Shown piece after piece: positions 46,008-57,864 of a stretch of DNA of 64,000 nucleotides. The stretch is from Spirodela intermedia (taxonomy: Eukaryota > Streptophyta > Magnoliopsida > Alismatales > Araceae). Position numbers and translations under genes: made by a program. Under the pieces are notes generated by a model. It was not told the origin of the DNA. It worked only from the letters and a program-made list of their open reading frames with translations, and searched no databases. Numbering within the stretch: the first letter of the stretch is position 1; each line of letters opens with the position of its first letter. Location: positions 7,919,501-7,983,500 of the forward strand of contig LR746268.1 of the NCBI GenBank assembly GCA_902729315.2, read 5' to 3'.

Positions 46008-48227
46008 ATGGAAGGAGGAAACTCGAAGAGGAGGCTGGTGATCATCGGGGGAGGTGTCGCCGGCGGCATGCTCGCCAAGACCATGCAATTCCACGCGGAT
46101 GTCGTCCTCATCGATCCGTACGTGAAGAGATCTTGTCCTTATTCGTTCTCCCCTTTCCCGTCTCTGTTTTGTCGGTTCGTTACCTTTGTGGAATTAGCAT
46201 TTTAATTTTACAGCGATCGCCGATAATTTGGGGTCTCCTAAGGCGTTAGCGCTGCCCCTGGTCTCCTCATTCTGTGTGCTCTTCGATGATTCGACTCCGA
46301 CCACCTCGGGCAGTTTGGATAAAGATCGGTCGATCGATTTTTGAAATGGATTCACTCCGCAACATGTTTCCTGCTTCTGATAGTTTGTGACCTAGTTTTT
46401 GGAGAATCAAGGACTGTGTTCACGCGAAAATCCACGGTCTCCTCCCAAACCCATTCAATGGTGGCGTATGAATCCAATAATCGCCCTAAATGTTTCTAAA
46501 CCCCGTTCCACCCGTTTTCCCCCTCGGCTCGTCCTCTTTCCCTGACCCCTTCTCCTAGTCATGCATGGCGAGTAGTAGGAGAGGAGATCGTGCTCGTTTT
46601 GAGCAGGTTGGAGTTGGAGGCGAGGATGGGAGTGCCATCCGTAGTAGCAGGACAAGTGAAGAGTTCACTAAACCTCGGACCCCAGTTCTTCTGTTTGTTA
46701 TCCTTTCAAATGAGGAGGGGAATGCGAGTTTTTGCGCAGAGCACATCTGCAATTCTTCTTTATCGTGTGGAATTCTTCCTTCCTTCGTTTTCACTCAGCT
46801 TGTGCTCTGTCCTGCGCCCTCTTCAGGAAGGAATACTTCGAAATCCCATGGGCACGTCTGCGAGCAGTGGTGGAGCCTGCATTTGCAGAGAGATCATTGA
46901 TCAACTACAACGAGTACCTCACCAACGGGAGGCTCGTCACTTCCAGTGCAATCAGCGTCACTGAAACTGAGGTGCTGACCAAAGAGGGGCATCTGATACC
47001 ATACGACTATCTCGTCATAGCCACTGGGCACACAACTTCTCAGCCAAGATCCAGGAAAGACAGGCTCCGACAATTCGTGGAGGGTATGCATTCTCCTCAG
47101 CTTGTTTACTGGCGCATAGACTTTCATACAAATCGTTGTACTGATGAGCGAGTATCGGAATTCTGCTCCATTGTAAGTGCATAAACTCTGCTGATTCATG
47201 GATTCTTCCACAGAAAACGAGAAGATAAGGTCGTCCAACTCGATTCTAATAATCGGGGGCGGTCCGACAGGCGTCGAGCTTGCTGGAGAAATCACGGTTG
47301 ACTTCCCTCAGAAGAAGGTGACTCTTGTCCACGGTGGCTCAAGGCTGCTGCAGTTTGTGGGCCCTAAAGCGTCCGATAAGGCGTTAGCCTGGTTGACATC
47401 AAAGAGGGTCGAAGTGCTTCACGGCCAATCGGTCGATCTTAGTGCGATCTCGGAATCTGACAAGGTCTTCAGGACATCGGCCGGAGAGACTATCCATGCC
47501 GATTGCTTCTTTGATTGCACTGGAACACCTCTAGGGTCTTCATGGCTGAGAGAGACTTTCTTGAGGAACAGCTTGGACATGCACGGACGGCTGATGGTCG
47601 ATGAACACCTAAGAGTCAGGGGGAAGCAGAACATATTCGCTGTTGGGGACATCACCGATGTAAAAGTAAGTGAAAGCTCCCTTCTGCTGTTTTTGCTCCT
47701 CCCATGGAAGCTGCCCGGATCCATATCCTTGAGCTTCCGGCTAGATAGACTGCCATCCGATCTCATTTTATTGCCTCTGAGGAATTTCCATGGCGTGGAA
47801 GCTCCTGCGAATGAAATGTCTGAAGCGTTCTTGTAATGTCGTCATTTTCCGTTCTTTTGGTTTGAATAATTTGGCCCAATTCGCATAGTTCCAGATTTCT
47901 TCCGATGGTTTTGGAAATGGGTCGAATAGAAGGCTAACTGGGCAAATCGGGTCGCAGGAGATCAAACAGGGGTTCTTAGCGCAGAAGCACGCGGAGGTGG
48001 CGGCCAAGAACCTGAAGCTGCTGATCGGCGGCGGCGCTCCCCGTGGGGGTCTCAAGGAGTACAAGCCCGGGCCGAAGATCGCCATCGTCTCCCTGGGGAG
48101 GAAGGAGGGCGTGGCCCATTTCCCCTACGTCACCCTCATGGGCTGCATCCCCGGGAAGATCAAGTCCGGCGACCTGTTCGTCGGTAAGACCAGGAAGCAG
48201 TTGGGCCTGCCGCCTGGACTAGCCTGA
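46008..48227 (+). CDS. FSP1/AIFM2-like FAD-dependent NAD(P)H oxidoreductase
   Basis: Four exons: 46008-46117, 46827-47083, 47214-47665, 47958-48227; phases close to 362 aa. The N-terminal FAD-binding fold shows RLVIIGGGVAGGMLAK, a second dinucleotide fold shows LIIGGGPTGVELAGEI (NAD(P)H binding), and the FAD-contacting IFAVGDITDVKE lies near the end. DYLVIATGH is the linker between the two. This is the plant homologue of ferroptosis-suppressor/AIF-like proteins (Arabidopsis 'apoptosis-inducing factor homolog' genes), which reduce quinones; the exact substrate in plants is not settled. No transit peptide or N-myristoylation signal (MEGGNSKRR) is visible, so the location is open. Confidence 0.9.
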
Positions 48228-49147
48228 AGCTCAATCAATGGCAGGGGCGAGAAGTACGTGTTTGATTTCAGAAAACCCCCTAGAGATATCTGCTATCATC
48301 ACCTCTAGGCCTTTGATGGACGGGCTGTCGAACCAGATTTTCACATGCAAGCTCCTGCCCCCCCTTCTTCCCGGAGGCGACCCCCACCTGCCTGCTCACC
48401 TCCCTGCCGGCGGCGGTTCTGACCCGATAGAGATAGATAGATAGAGAGATCGATAGAGAGAGAGAGAGAGAGAGGGACTGTCTTTGCGGCGGCGTCTTCT
48501 CAGTGGCAGTGGCAGGGCAGGGCAGGGGAGATGGAGAGACAGCCGTGAATATTCTTCCTGCTGTACTCCACATCCGTCTGGCGCCGGAGAGGGTGACGGA
48601 GCTAGGGTTTTAGCTATGAAGAGGGTGAGGTGACTGTGCAGGTGCGGCATTAGGAAGCCCACCTGGTTCTTGAAGAGCGCCGGCCATTAACTGGGAGGAG
48701 GGAAGAATCATGATTAATGCAAGTGCATCAATGGAGATATCTCCGGGCCCCGAGGCGCTCTCTGGGTAATACGCTCAGAGATGCCGTCGCAGGGGGAGCT
48801 CGCTCACGTCACCTTCGCCGGCGGCGGAGCGGCGGGGGATCCCGGTGAGCTCAGCGTGATTAAATGGGGGCGGATACGGGGATCGGACAGACGGCCGGCA
48901 CTGCGACGGGGGATCGTCCGTGTGCTTTATGTGCCCGCGGCGGCGGCGCCGCCAAGAGGAATAATTATACCGGCGGCCGGGGAAATGCTCCGCTCTCCTC
49001 CGAGGCGATGCCTCACTCGAACCAGCCGCCGGCGACGGCGTCACCTCTCGCAGCCAGCAAGCCATCAATCATGCTGTATGCGATTCGGGATCTAGCTGTG
49101 GGAAAGCGAGCTCGACTCGACGGCGCTCTCCCCCCCATGGATGGCAG
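48228..49147. other. Intergenic region, no gene seen
   Basis: 3' flank of the FSP1-like gene and upstream flank of the CLE gene, with a GA/GATA run at 48430-48475. The GC-rich open frames at 48775-49256 overlap each other and carry no motif. Confidence 0.6.
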
Positions 49148-49154
49148 TATAAAT
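49148..49154 (+). promoter_or_regulatory. TATA box of the CLE gene
   Basis: TATAAAT, 80 bases before the CLE start codon. With a start site about 30 bases further on, the leader would be about 55 bases. Confidence 0.6.
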
Positions 49155-49233
49155 CCTTGTCCAGTGCTCCCCTTCATGGCTAAGTTCGAGGAAGAAGAAT
49201 CTCCCTTTCGTCCTGCTGCTGGCTCCTTACTCC

Positions 49234-49621
49234 ATGGCGGAGACGAAGATGGGTAATGGGTTTCGCGCGGCGGCGGCTCTCGGGTTCCTCCTGGCCACGG
49301 CGGCGCTCGGCATGGCCGTCGACGGCGCTCGTCCCCCTCTGCTACTCGCTCAGCAGACCACTAGAAAGGTTTTGCCCCCGCTACCCTCTGGTTTCGCTCT
49401 TTCGCTGGTCGTCATGTTCATCGCCACCGAGTCTAACTCCTGTGGGTGAGTTTCAGCTGTCCAACGACGTCCTCACGGAGGCCTTCGAGCGACCGCCGCG
49501 GCCCTTCGACGTCCACGACGGCGGCGGCGACCTGGTGGGTTGGGATCTGAGGAAGGTCCCCTCCGGGCCCGACCCTCTCCACCACCACAGCGGCGGCCCG
49601 TGGAAGCCCGTGACACCGTGA
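49234..49621 (+). CDS. CLV3-type CLE signalling peptide precursor
   Basis: Two exons, 49234-49368 and 49457-49621, joined by an 88-bp GT-AG intron; 99 aa. Exon 1 encodes a signal peptide (hydrophobic core AAAALGFLLATAALGMAV, likely cut near VDGA). Exon 2 has a variable region and then the CLE core RKVPSGPDPLHH at residues 77-88, followed by HSGGPWKPVTP. The core differs from Arabidopsis CLV3 (RTVPSGPDPLHH) at one position, and it keeps the prolines that become hydroxylated (P80, P83). CLV3/FON2-type peptides are secreted, bind CLV1-class LRR receptor kinases and limit shoot or floral stem cells. The interrupted gene is also CLV3/FON2-like, since most CLE genes lack introns. Clade assignment is inferred from the core and the intron. 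Confidence 0.88.
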
Positions 49622-50279
49622 GGCTGCACATACGACCCCGTCCTCGGGTTCATCTTTTGGTCTACAGAATCTTCAGAGCTCCTTCACGACGTCCCTTCCA
49701 CCCCCCTTTTCTCTCTTTCCTCGTCGCACTCACTGTACAAATCCCATAGTTGCCGTGCCGCCGATGGGAGAGACGCCGCAGGTTTTATCTTTAGAAAGAT
49801 TTGCCGTTCTGCGAGAACCCTTCGCAACCTGTTTTACGTAGGGGAGAGAGAGAGAGAGAGAGAGAGAGAGTTAACAATCTTGAGCGTGCATGGGGTGCAC
49901 GCAAGGGGTACGCATCTTGGGGATGGAGGAAAGAACGAGGAGGATGTTTCCTCAAGCTGCTACCCCCACCGCCCATGGCTGTGGCAGCCGCCACCTCTGC
50001 CGTAGTAGGCGAGTCTCAACCTCTCTGGCAGAGGAGAAGAAATTAGGGTTTGAAACGGGAACAGGACGGGGGAGATGGGCTGACACAGCCTCAGAGCAAG
50101 AAAGAACACGCGAGTTTATGCTACAGTTTCCTTATTCGGATTGAAGTTAGACGGTCCTCATCTCCAGAATACGATGGCAATCAATGCCGGAAGGAGGAGA
50201 ACGTCGAGAGGCTATCTCACAGCTATCTTCAACGTCACGTCCCCCTCGAACGATATTACATTATATATATATGTAGGAT
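49622..50279. other. Convergent spacer between CLE and TMK genes
   Basis: It contains the 3' ends of two genes that point at each other, with a (GA)n run at 49842-49870. No gene is supported. Confidence 0.6.
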
Positions 50280-53260
50280 TCACCGGCCATCGGCGGAGGT
50301 GAAGGACTCCGCAAATCCGGCGGGGCGTGCGGGGATACTCCCCTTGCTGTCGTCGAGGCCCACAGAGCTGACTGCGGAGACGTCAGCGTCCTGCCACCCT
50401 TTGACCATCTGGAGGAGCGGCTGGCTCAGGTCGATGCCCAGGCATTCCTCCTGGTCGTCCTTCACCGGCTTCCACCTCTCCACCAATGGAACCAGGACGT
50501 TGACCGCATGGCCCATGTCCGGCCGCTGATGGGGGTCCCTGGCGGCGCAGTGCCCGGCGAGCTCGGCGACGATGGAGATGCTCTCGAAGATGTCCTTAGT
50601 CAGATCTATCGACGGGTCGACGGCGGCCCTGAGCTTCTCCTGGCTGGACTTGATGCCGAAGAACCAGGAGGCCAGGTACTGGTTCTCCTCCGGCCGGCTC
50701 TCGTCCAGCGCCGCCAAACCCGTCACCAGCTCCATCAGCACCACCCCGAAGCTGAAGACGTCCGCCTTCGTCGTCACCCTCCCCGCGACTGTCATCCATG
50801 GCGGCAGAATAGAGAGGGAGAGAGGAAACGATTAGCGGAGGATGATCTTCATGGAGCTTCGTGGGAGGAAAGGCAGAAATATTTACCGGCGTATTCCGGG
50901 GCCAAGTACCCGAAGGTCCCGGCGAGCCTCGTCACCACGGAGTTCTTCCCGTCGGGGGCGAGCTTCACCAGGCCAAAGTCTGAAACCTTCGCTCGGAAGT
51001 CGTCGTCGAGGAGGATGTTGGAGGACTTGAGATCTCTGTGGATGAAGGACTGGTGAGCCAGGCTATGGAGGTACTCCATCCCCCTCGCGACGTCCAGCGC
51101 CACGTTGAGCCTCCTCTTCCACGACAATGGCTCGAGGCCCAGCTTCTTCCCTTCGAAGAGGTGCCTGCTCAGAGCTCCCTGGGGCATGTACTCGTAGACC
51201 AGGAGCCTCTCGCTTCCTTCTACAGAGTATCCCAGCAGGGAGACCAGGTTGCGGTGGCGGACCTTGGAGAGAACGGAGATCTCCGACTGGAATTCGTCGA
51301 GGGCCTTGCTGCTGATCACGGCCGCCTCCATCCTCTTCACCGCGATGGCGGAGCCGTCGTGGAAGACTCCCTTGTAGACCACCCCGAAGCCGCCGCGGCC
51401 CAGCTCGTTCTCAGGAGCGAAGTCACAGGTGACCCTCCGAAGGGCCTGAACGGAGATCACCAGGTTGCCGGACTTGAGCATGCGGACCTCACCGCCGCCG
51501 CTGCCGGTGGTGCCGAGGGCCTCGCCGCCGGCCGGGCTCTTGATATCATCTTCATACACGGCGGCGATCTTGATGGCCTTTCCCTGGCCGGAGGGGTCCG
51601 TCGGGTGGACGACGACGGAGCCGGCGGCGACCTGGTTTCTGCGATTCTTCTTCTTCCTCTGCCGGCGGAGCACGAAGAAAGCAGCCAGCGCCGCCGCCAA
51701 GATTACGACCACCACCGGCGCTACTACCATGATCATCTTGACGACCCTGGAATCATCCCCCGGCGAAGGTGAAGAATCCGGGCCTGATCTTCCTCCTTCT
51801 CTGTCCTGCGGAGTCTGGCCGCCGGCGGACGAACTCGCCGTGCCCGGGGGAGAAGGCGAACCGCCGCCGGGGGATGGGGAAGGAGAGCCATCCAGGAGAG
51901 GATTACCGTCGATGAGAACCCTAACGCTGCCACTGAACTTGGGAACCGGGGGTCCGAGATTGTTTGCAGTGAGGTTCAAGGTCTTCAGCGACGCCAGTCT
52001 CGTCAGATTTGAGGGAATGGAGCCGGAGAGATTGTTGCCCCCGAGTCGGACGTCCGTCAGCGAGACCAGTTGAGCGATCGAAGGACTGATATAACCATGG
52101 AGGCCCCGGTTCTGCAGGTTGATGACAGAAACCTTATTCTCCAGGCAGGAAACCCCCAGCCACGAACCAGAGCAAGGGTCGTCGCCGGACCATGACGCAG
52201 AGAGATCCGGCGGGTAGTTCAGACCTCCGAGGACACCCAGGAGGGCGTTGACCTGCGCAGAGCAGGACAACCCCGGCGCCGCCTGGCAGAAGGAATTGTG
52301 AGAGTAGGAGAATTCCTCGATTGGGAGCTTCGGGATCGGGCCGACCAGTCTGTTGTTGTCCACCTGCAACGACTGAAGGTTCGCCATGGCCGCGAAGCTC
52401 TCCGGGAGAGGGCCGACCAGGAGGTTGTCGTTGACCCAGAGGCGTCTCAGGGCAGCGGAGGAAGTGATCGCCGGAGGGATTCTCCCGGTGAACTTGTTTC
52501 CATGAAGCCAGACATCTGTGAGGGATCCCATAGAAGCGAGAACGTCGATGGGGCCGGTGAGCTTCGGGCCTCCCTGGTTGTTCAGCCACAGAATTTGCAG
52601 GCCTAGGTTGGAGAAACTCGCGGGGATCTCCCCGGTGAGATTGTTGTAGGAGAGCTTCAGGTTCGTCAGGGAAGACATCTCCCCCAAGAAATCCGGCAGT
52701 TCTCCGACCAGATTGCAGCGGCTCAGTGACAGGTTGAACAACTGGGACGAACCCGCCAGATCTCTGGGCAAGATCCATCCTGAGCTCTGGTTCAGTGGAT
52801 TATTGTCCAGAGACAGTACCTGGAGATTGTCCAGCCCGACGAAGAAATCGGAGGGGATGGCGTCGAACTGGTTGGAGCCCAGGTAGGCGAACTGGAGCTG
52901 GGATAGCCCGCGGAAGGAGGGGAGCTTCCCGGAGAAATTGTTCCTCTGCAACCCGACGTTGTACAGCACGGAGAGCTGGTTGAAGCTTTGAGGAAGAGGG
53001 CCCTTCAGGCCGAGGTTAGCGACCTGGATCTGGCTGACTCTGTTGCCAGAGCAGAAGACGTGCGGCCACCGGGAGCCACAGGGATCCTCGTCGCCGGCGT
53101 CGGGCCAGTTCAGGAGCTCTGGGTTGTCCAGCCCCTTGCGAAATGCGTCGAGAACGGCGAAGTCGCCGGGATCTGTGTTGCCGACGGCCACTGAAACCAG
53201 GCACAGAATCACGGAGAAGAAGAGGGACCGGAACTTATCCTTCCCGCAGGGGATCGCCAT
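50280..53260 (-). CDS. TMK-type leucine-rich-repeat receptor kinase
   Basis: Two exons, 53260-50887 and 50788-50280, 960 aa. I start at MAIPCGKDKF because the signal peptide follows directly; the upstream in-frame ATG at 53338 adds 26 unlikely residues. The outer part has the TMK layout: LRR block 1, a non-LRR island with paired Cys (FCQAAPGLSC, then DDPCSGSWLGVSC), and LRR block 2. A Pro/Ser/Gly-rich stalk leads to a membrane helix at about 508-532. The kinase has GRGGFGVVYKG (about 620), the VAIK-type lysine (IAVKRME), HRDLKSSN (about 740), DFGLVKL and GTFGYLAPEYA, so it looks active. The C-terminus ends FTSADGR, as in known TMKs. TMKs act in auxin signalling at the plasma membrane. The intron lies inside the activation-loop region, as in Arabidopsis TMKs. 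Confidence 0.93.
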
Positions 53261-54651
53261 CACAGAAGAGGAAGAAGCAGGCGACGACGACGATCCAACC
53301 TCCCAGAAGCAGCGGTGGCGATGGCAGGACTTGTTCATACAACGCTAGAAGCAAAACGACGGAGATGGGATCCCACCGCCGGCGAATGAAATTCCACAGA
53401 ACAGAGGGGTCCCCGGTGGCCGCCGGCGAGAAGCTCTGCTTCATCCCTCCTCACATTTCCCATTGGGGAAGGAGGAGGAACCCCACAATCCAAAAGACAA
53501 TGCCAGAGCTAAAGCTTCACCTGCCCGCTCCTTTCGCCGGCGCTTTCCGCAGAGACCCCGCCGGAAAAGATTCGGAAAACTCCGGTCATTCAAGCGGAAG
53601 TTTCCCGGCCGCCGCCGCCGGAAGAGATCTCCACTTTCTCCAACTCCGAGGCACCCAAAATATTCCCCTCAGAAATCCGGCAGAACAGAAGGGAGACGAC
53701 GCCCTGGGGAGGAGCGGCGGCGCTCCATCGCCAACCACCAACCCCTCTTCTTCCTCCTTTTCCTCGCCCCCCTCCGCCGCCCTCCTACCCTTTTTCCTCC
53801 AAAAAAGAATGCGGGTCGGGAGCTGCGATCGCCTGCGGAAGAAATTCCACTGCTCTCTGCCCAGATCGGCCAGATTTATTTCATCCCATCAACATCGACA
53901 GGGAGAGCAGAGCCCAGAGTCACTCGATATCACGCCGCCATCTCTGCCACCAAATTACCCCATTTAGGGGAGGGAAAGAAGGACGCCGGCGAGAGATCCA
54001 ACGCCACGAAGGCCGCCGGAGTTAACCACCCGAACGGCCTCTCAGACCCACTGAGCTCTGCGCCGCCTCCGACGGGTCTGACCGGAGCACCGGCGACCAT
54101 CCGCCGCCGGTGGGGCCGTCAGCCATTATTTCTCCTCTGCCAGCCGTCGTCCCCACCACCCTGCTCTCGATTTACGCTTAAAATGTCAGTTGGTCCGTTC
54201 TGAAGAAGCTCGCGTGGACCATCAAATGAATTCAAAAGCTTTTCTCTCTCCTCTGCCACGTGTTGGCTGGGGCCGGTTTCATGTAGCCGTTTTATGTCCC
54301 GCCGGAGGGTGTTCCAGCTGGCAATCTTGTCTCTTTGTGATCCCGGGCCTACGAACTATTGGGCCCATTACGGCCCACTTGTTTCCACTATTGGGCTATA
54401 AAGGAGGTTGGGCTGTATCTGCCTGGGGATTTGTAGGTAGGCTTTATTGGGAGTTTGCTGGGCTGGCCCATGACTAAGCCACGTGGCGACTTGGAGTAGA
54501 GCAGCGCGCTCTCTAAACCCTAACAACGGCCCTGCTCCTGCACTCCATTTCCACAGCGGCCGGCTTCTTCCGCTTTCCTCCCGCGAAAAAGATTGGGGAA
54601 CAGAAAATCCGCAAGCACTAGGGTTCAAGCAGCCTCCGCCACTTCGTCGCC
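53261..54651. promoter_or_regulatory. Divergent upstream region of TMK and NSA2 genes
   Basis: About 1.4 kb between two start codons pointing apart. The TMK-near half is GC-rich and has long spurious open frames (53143-53967 and 53463-54203, plus) with basic low-complexity translations. I see no separate gene. Confidence 0.5.
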
Positions 54652-54690
54652 ATGGTTTGGATGCATTTCTTCCCTTCACATTAGCCCTAG

Positions 54691-54743
<53 letters not shown>

Positions 54744-57669
54744 CTTTCTTTCGCTATCTGTGTTCTCGCATTTGCCTGAGGCTTCTGGGGGTTCTTTGGT
54801 TGTTACAGCCGCAGGGAGATTACATAGACCTTCATAGGAAGCGCCATGGATACCGGCCGGATCATTTCGAGAAGAAGAGGAAGAAGGAGGCGCGAGAAGT
54901 ACACAAGCGATCCGCCATTGCCCAAAAGGTTTTTGGTCCCCGGTCTTGCTCGTTTTCTCGTTCACCGTTTCTTCCTGCCAGCGCGGGAGGCCCATTACAC
55001 GTGATTGCTGAGTAAAATTCTCGTTAATACAGGCTATCGGACTCAAAGGGAAGATGTTTGCCAAGAAAAGATATGCGGAGAAGGCGCTGATGAAGAAAAC
55101 GTAGGCACCGTTATAGTAATTTATCTTTACTCGCTTGAGCTGGTTACCTGCGTATTATGCACATGCTTGCTTCAACTCCTTAAGAGATTAAGGGTTGTGG
55201 CTTACTTGTTCTATTTTAGGGAGTAACGCGTCGCATTTTGACCCATTTTATACAAGATTCTGACTAAACTTGCGATCAAAGGATACCTCCGTTTTCTGCA
55301 CTGTCGATTTGCTCTGAATAAAAATTTATTGGATGATGCTCTCATAAGAATTCACACACCTAAATTAGAAGCAAACGCTTTGGTGCGATGATTTATATGA
55401 TAAGTCTCAGGGCTAAAGCCCAAAGGTGGAAATGAGAGTTGGCAAGGGTAGCATACAAGTCAGATGTGAAAATAGATCGAAGATAGCATAAAATAAGTGT
55501 TAAAGAATTCTTTTTATTTTTATTTTATAAATTTGGATATTCTACCGTAGGAATTATTGAGGGACTTGTTCCACTTTTTTGTTAAGACAATAACAGGGCT
55601 TAAGATCAATACCTCAGGTTTTCTGTAGAAGTCTCCTTTTTCTCCTTCTCCTGAAAGCATTTGTTTCTTAGTTGGACGGTCTTTCAGATTGATTTCTTAA
55701 ATCACTCAAATGCTGATTTCCTCGGAAAATTTCTCGAATGCCTTATAATCTGGCAATATTCATGCTGCGGCCTATGGATTTCAGATTGATTGGTCTGTTC
55801 CCCTGCGATCGCTAACAATTTTTTTTCCACTATTTTGTGCTCATTCGCCACACAAACAGATGGTCTATCGAAGGTAGTCAAATAAGTTTAGTTTATCCTC
55901 TTTGGGACTTGCTGACGACTGGATTCCTATTATAGGCTTGCTATGCACGATGAGTCAACGTCTAGGCGCAAGGTGGATGATAAGGTCCATGATGGAGCGC
56001 TTCCTGCCTATCTCTTGGATCGTGATGAAACTACACGGGCCAAGGTGGGAACACTATTCAAGAACTAGTGCACAATTCTTTATTGCACTTTGCTCTGCAT
56101 TAATGAAGATAGTAATTTTGATATTAAACTAAATTTTCTGTGATTTTTCTTTTTGTAATTCAGGTTCTCAGTAATACAATCAAGCAGAAGAGGAAAGAAA
56201 AAGCTGGCAAATGGGATGTTCCCTTGCCCAAGGTACCTGCTCTTCTGTCTCAGCTCTTGTTGCGGCATGCAGTGTGCTGCTGTCATCGCCACTGTTCTAT
56301 ATATTGTCGGTCCTTTTGAGTAACTTAAGTTGATGAAAATTATAAATTTTTAAAGGTGAGGCCTGTTGCCGAAGAGGAGATGTTTCGGGTTATTCGATCT
56401 GGAAAGCGAAAGTGTAAGCATATTTTTCAACATCTTTCATCTTACGTCTTACATCCTTTCTTTATACAATCCTTTGACGATGGTTTTGAATATTTAACAT
56501 TTTTAAAATTATTAAATTAGGGTTCCATTAATCTGAGAAGCGCCTCTCTGAGAGACCTTACATTCATGGCAGAGTTCCAGTTTGGGAACCTTCCTATTGC
56601 GGTTTTGGAGAAAATTAGATACCCTGAAAGCTTCTTTAACCCTAATTTATCTTCCAATCTCTCTAGATTTCCAGTGTAGTTTTCTAAAAGTCAACTAGTC
56701 ATAATCTTCTCTGATGATGCTCCACTCCGTTTTCTCTGAGAGGCCTCAATCTAAGGCTCCAAATGGTGTTTGAAATCTATCAAACCTTACATTCTTGACA
56801 GAATTCTAGCTTGGAAATCTTTTGTTTTTGTTTTTTTTTTTCTAGTTTAGGAACCTTCCTGTTGCGATTTTGGAGAAAATTAGATACCCTGAAAGCTTCT
56901 TTAACCCTCATTAATCTTCAAATCTCTCTAGATTTCCATTGTAGTTTTCTAGAAGTCAACTAGTTGTAATCTTCTCCGATGATGTCCGACTGCGGTTTCT
57001 CCATAGCCCGTCTCTATCTATCCATCCCAGATAATTCCTATTCCTCACCGGGAGATAGATTTCCAGATTAATGAATTTTTTTTTTTTATAATAATTATAC
57101 CTACCTGTTCATCCAGCCAAACAGTGGAAGAGGATGGTCTCGAAGGTCACATTTGTGGGCCCCGCGTTCACCAGAAAGCCCCCCAAGTACGAGCGGTTTA
57201 TCCGCCCAATGGCCCTGCGATTCACCAAGGCCCACGTGACCCACCCCGAGCTGAAGTGCACGTTTAACCTGGAGATCATCGGAGTGAAGAAGAACCCTAA
57301 CGGCACCATGTACACCTCTCTGGGCGTTGTCACCCGGGGAACCATTATTGAGGTGAGGAAGCATATTATTTATTTTTCTCCTCAATTTATATGTTTCTGG
57401 GTCCTTTTAATTCCGGTGGAACCCTGAAAAAAAAAGTTCCTTTTTGGACCTGAACGTCATCAGGTCAACGTCAGCGAGCTGGGTCTGGTTACGCCTGCCG
57501 GCAAAGTCGTATGGGGTAAGCGAGCTGTGTGTTTCTATATTTATGGAAAGAGATGGGGAGACGACTTTGATTAATCCCCTCTTTTTCTTGGACGGATGCA
57601 GGAAAATATGCCCAGGTCACGAATAATCCCGAGAACGACGGCTGTATAAACGCTGTGTTACTGGTGTGA
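54652..57669 (+). CDS. NSA2: Ribosome biogenesis protein NSA2
   Basis: Nine exons: 54652-54654, 54809-54928, 55033-55100, 55936-56044, 56164-56232, 56356-56413, 57117-57352, 57464-57515, 57602-57669. The sum is exactly 260 aa plus stop, the conserved family length. Exon 1 is only the ATG. Hallmarks are [78 protein letters not shown] and the ending [18 protein letters not shown]2 is an eS8-like nucleolar factor for 60S subunit maturation (27S pre-rRNA processing). The extreme conservation makes the exon calls secure. Intron 1 holds a long CT run, and intron 6 a tandem duplication. Confidence 0.96.
54693..54740 (+). repeat. (CT)24 microsatellite in NSA2 intron 1
   Basis: Forty-eight bases of perfect CT starting 39 bases after the NSA2 start codon, inside a 154-bp first intron. 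Confidence 0.95.
56535..56985 (+). repeat. Tandem duplication inside NSA2 intron 6
   Basis: A block with gaaccttcct, tttggagaaaattagata, ccctgaaagcttctttaacc and tagatttcca occurs at about 56582-56720 and again at about 56848-56985. The unit is about 265 bases, with several substitutions between copies. The repeated bases have no coding signal. Confidence 0.8.
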
Positions 57670-57864
57670 TGATCCTCCCTGGGGTCTCTGCTTTTTGTGA
57701 GGAGTTGACTTTAGGCGCTTGACGAACATGTCAGATTTGTTGTAGCCTGAAACACTTATCATTCATATAGACTTGTCTTTATTTTACTGCAGTCAGCTTA
57801 ATCTGATAAAGTCAAAGGCATGATCGGCAATGAACACCCCCTCGATCTGTTCATAAAACCTCGG

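Noticed and set aside
51038-52073. Plus-strand open frames inside the TMK gene
   Set aside because: They are antisense to the kinase and LRR exon; the minus strand has the full receptor kinase architecture.
53143-54203. Two overlapping long plus-strand frames upstream of NSA2
   Set aside because: They overlap in different frames, translate into basic low-complexity sequence and overlap the antisense of the TMK signal peptide. No domain is seen.
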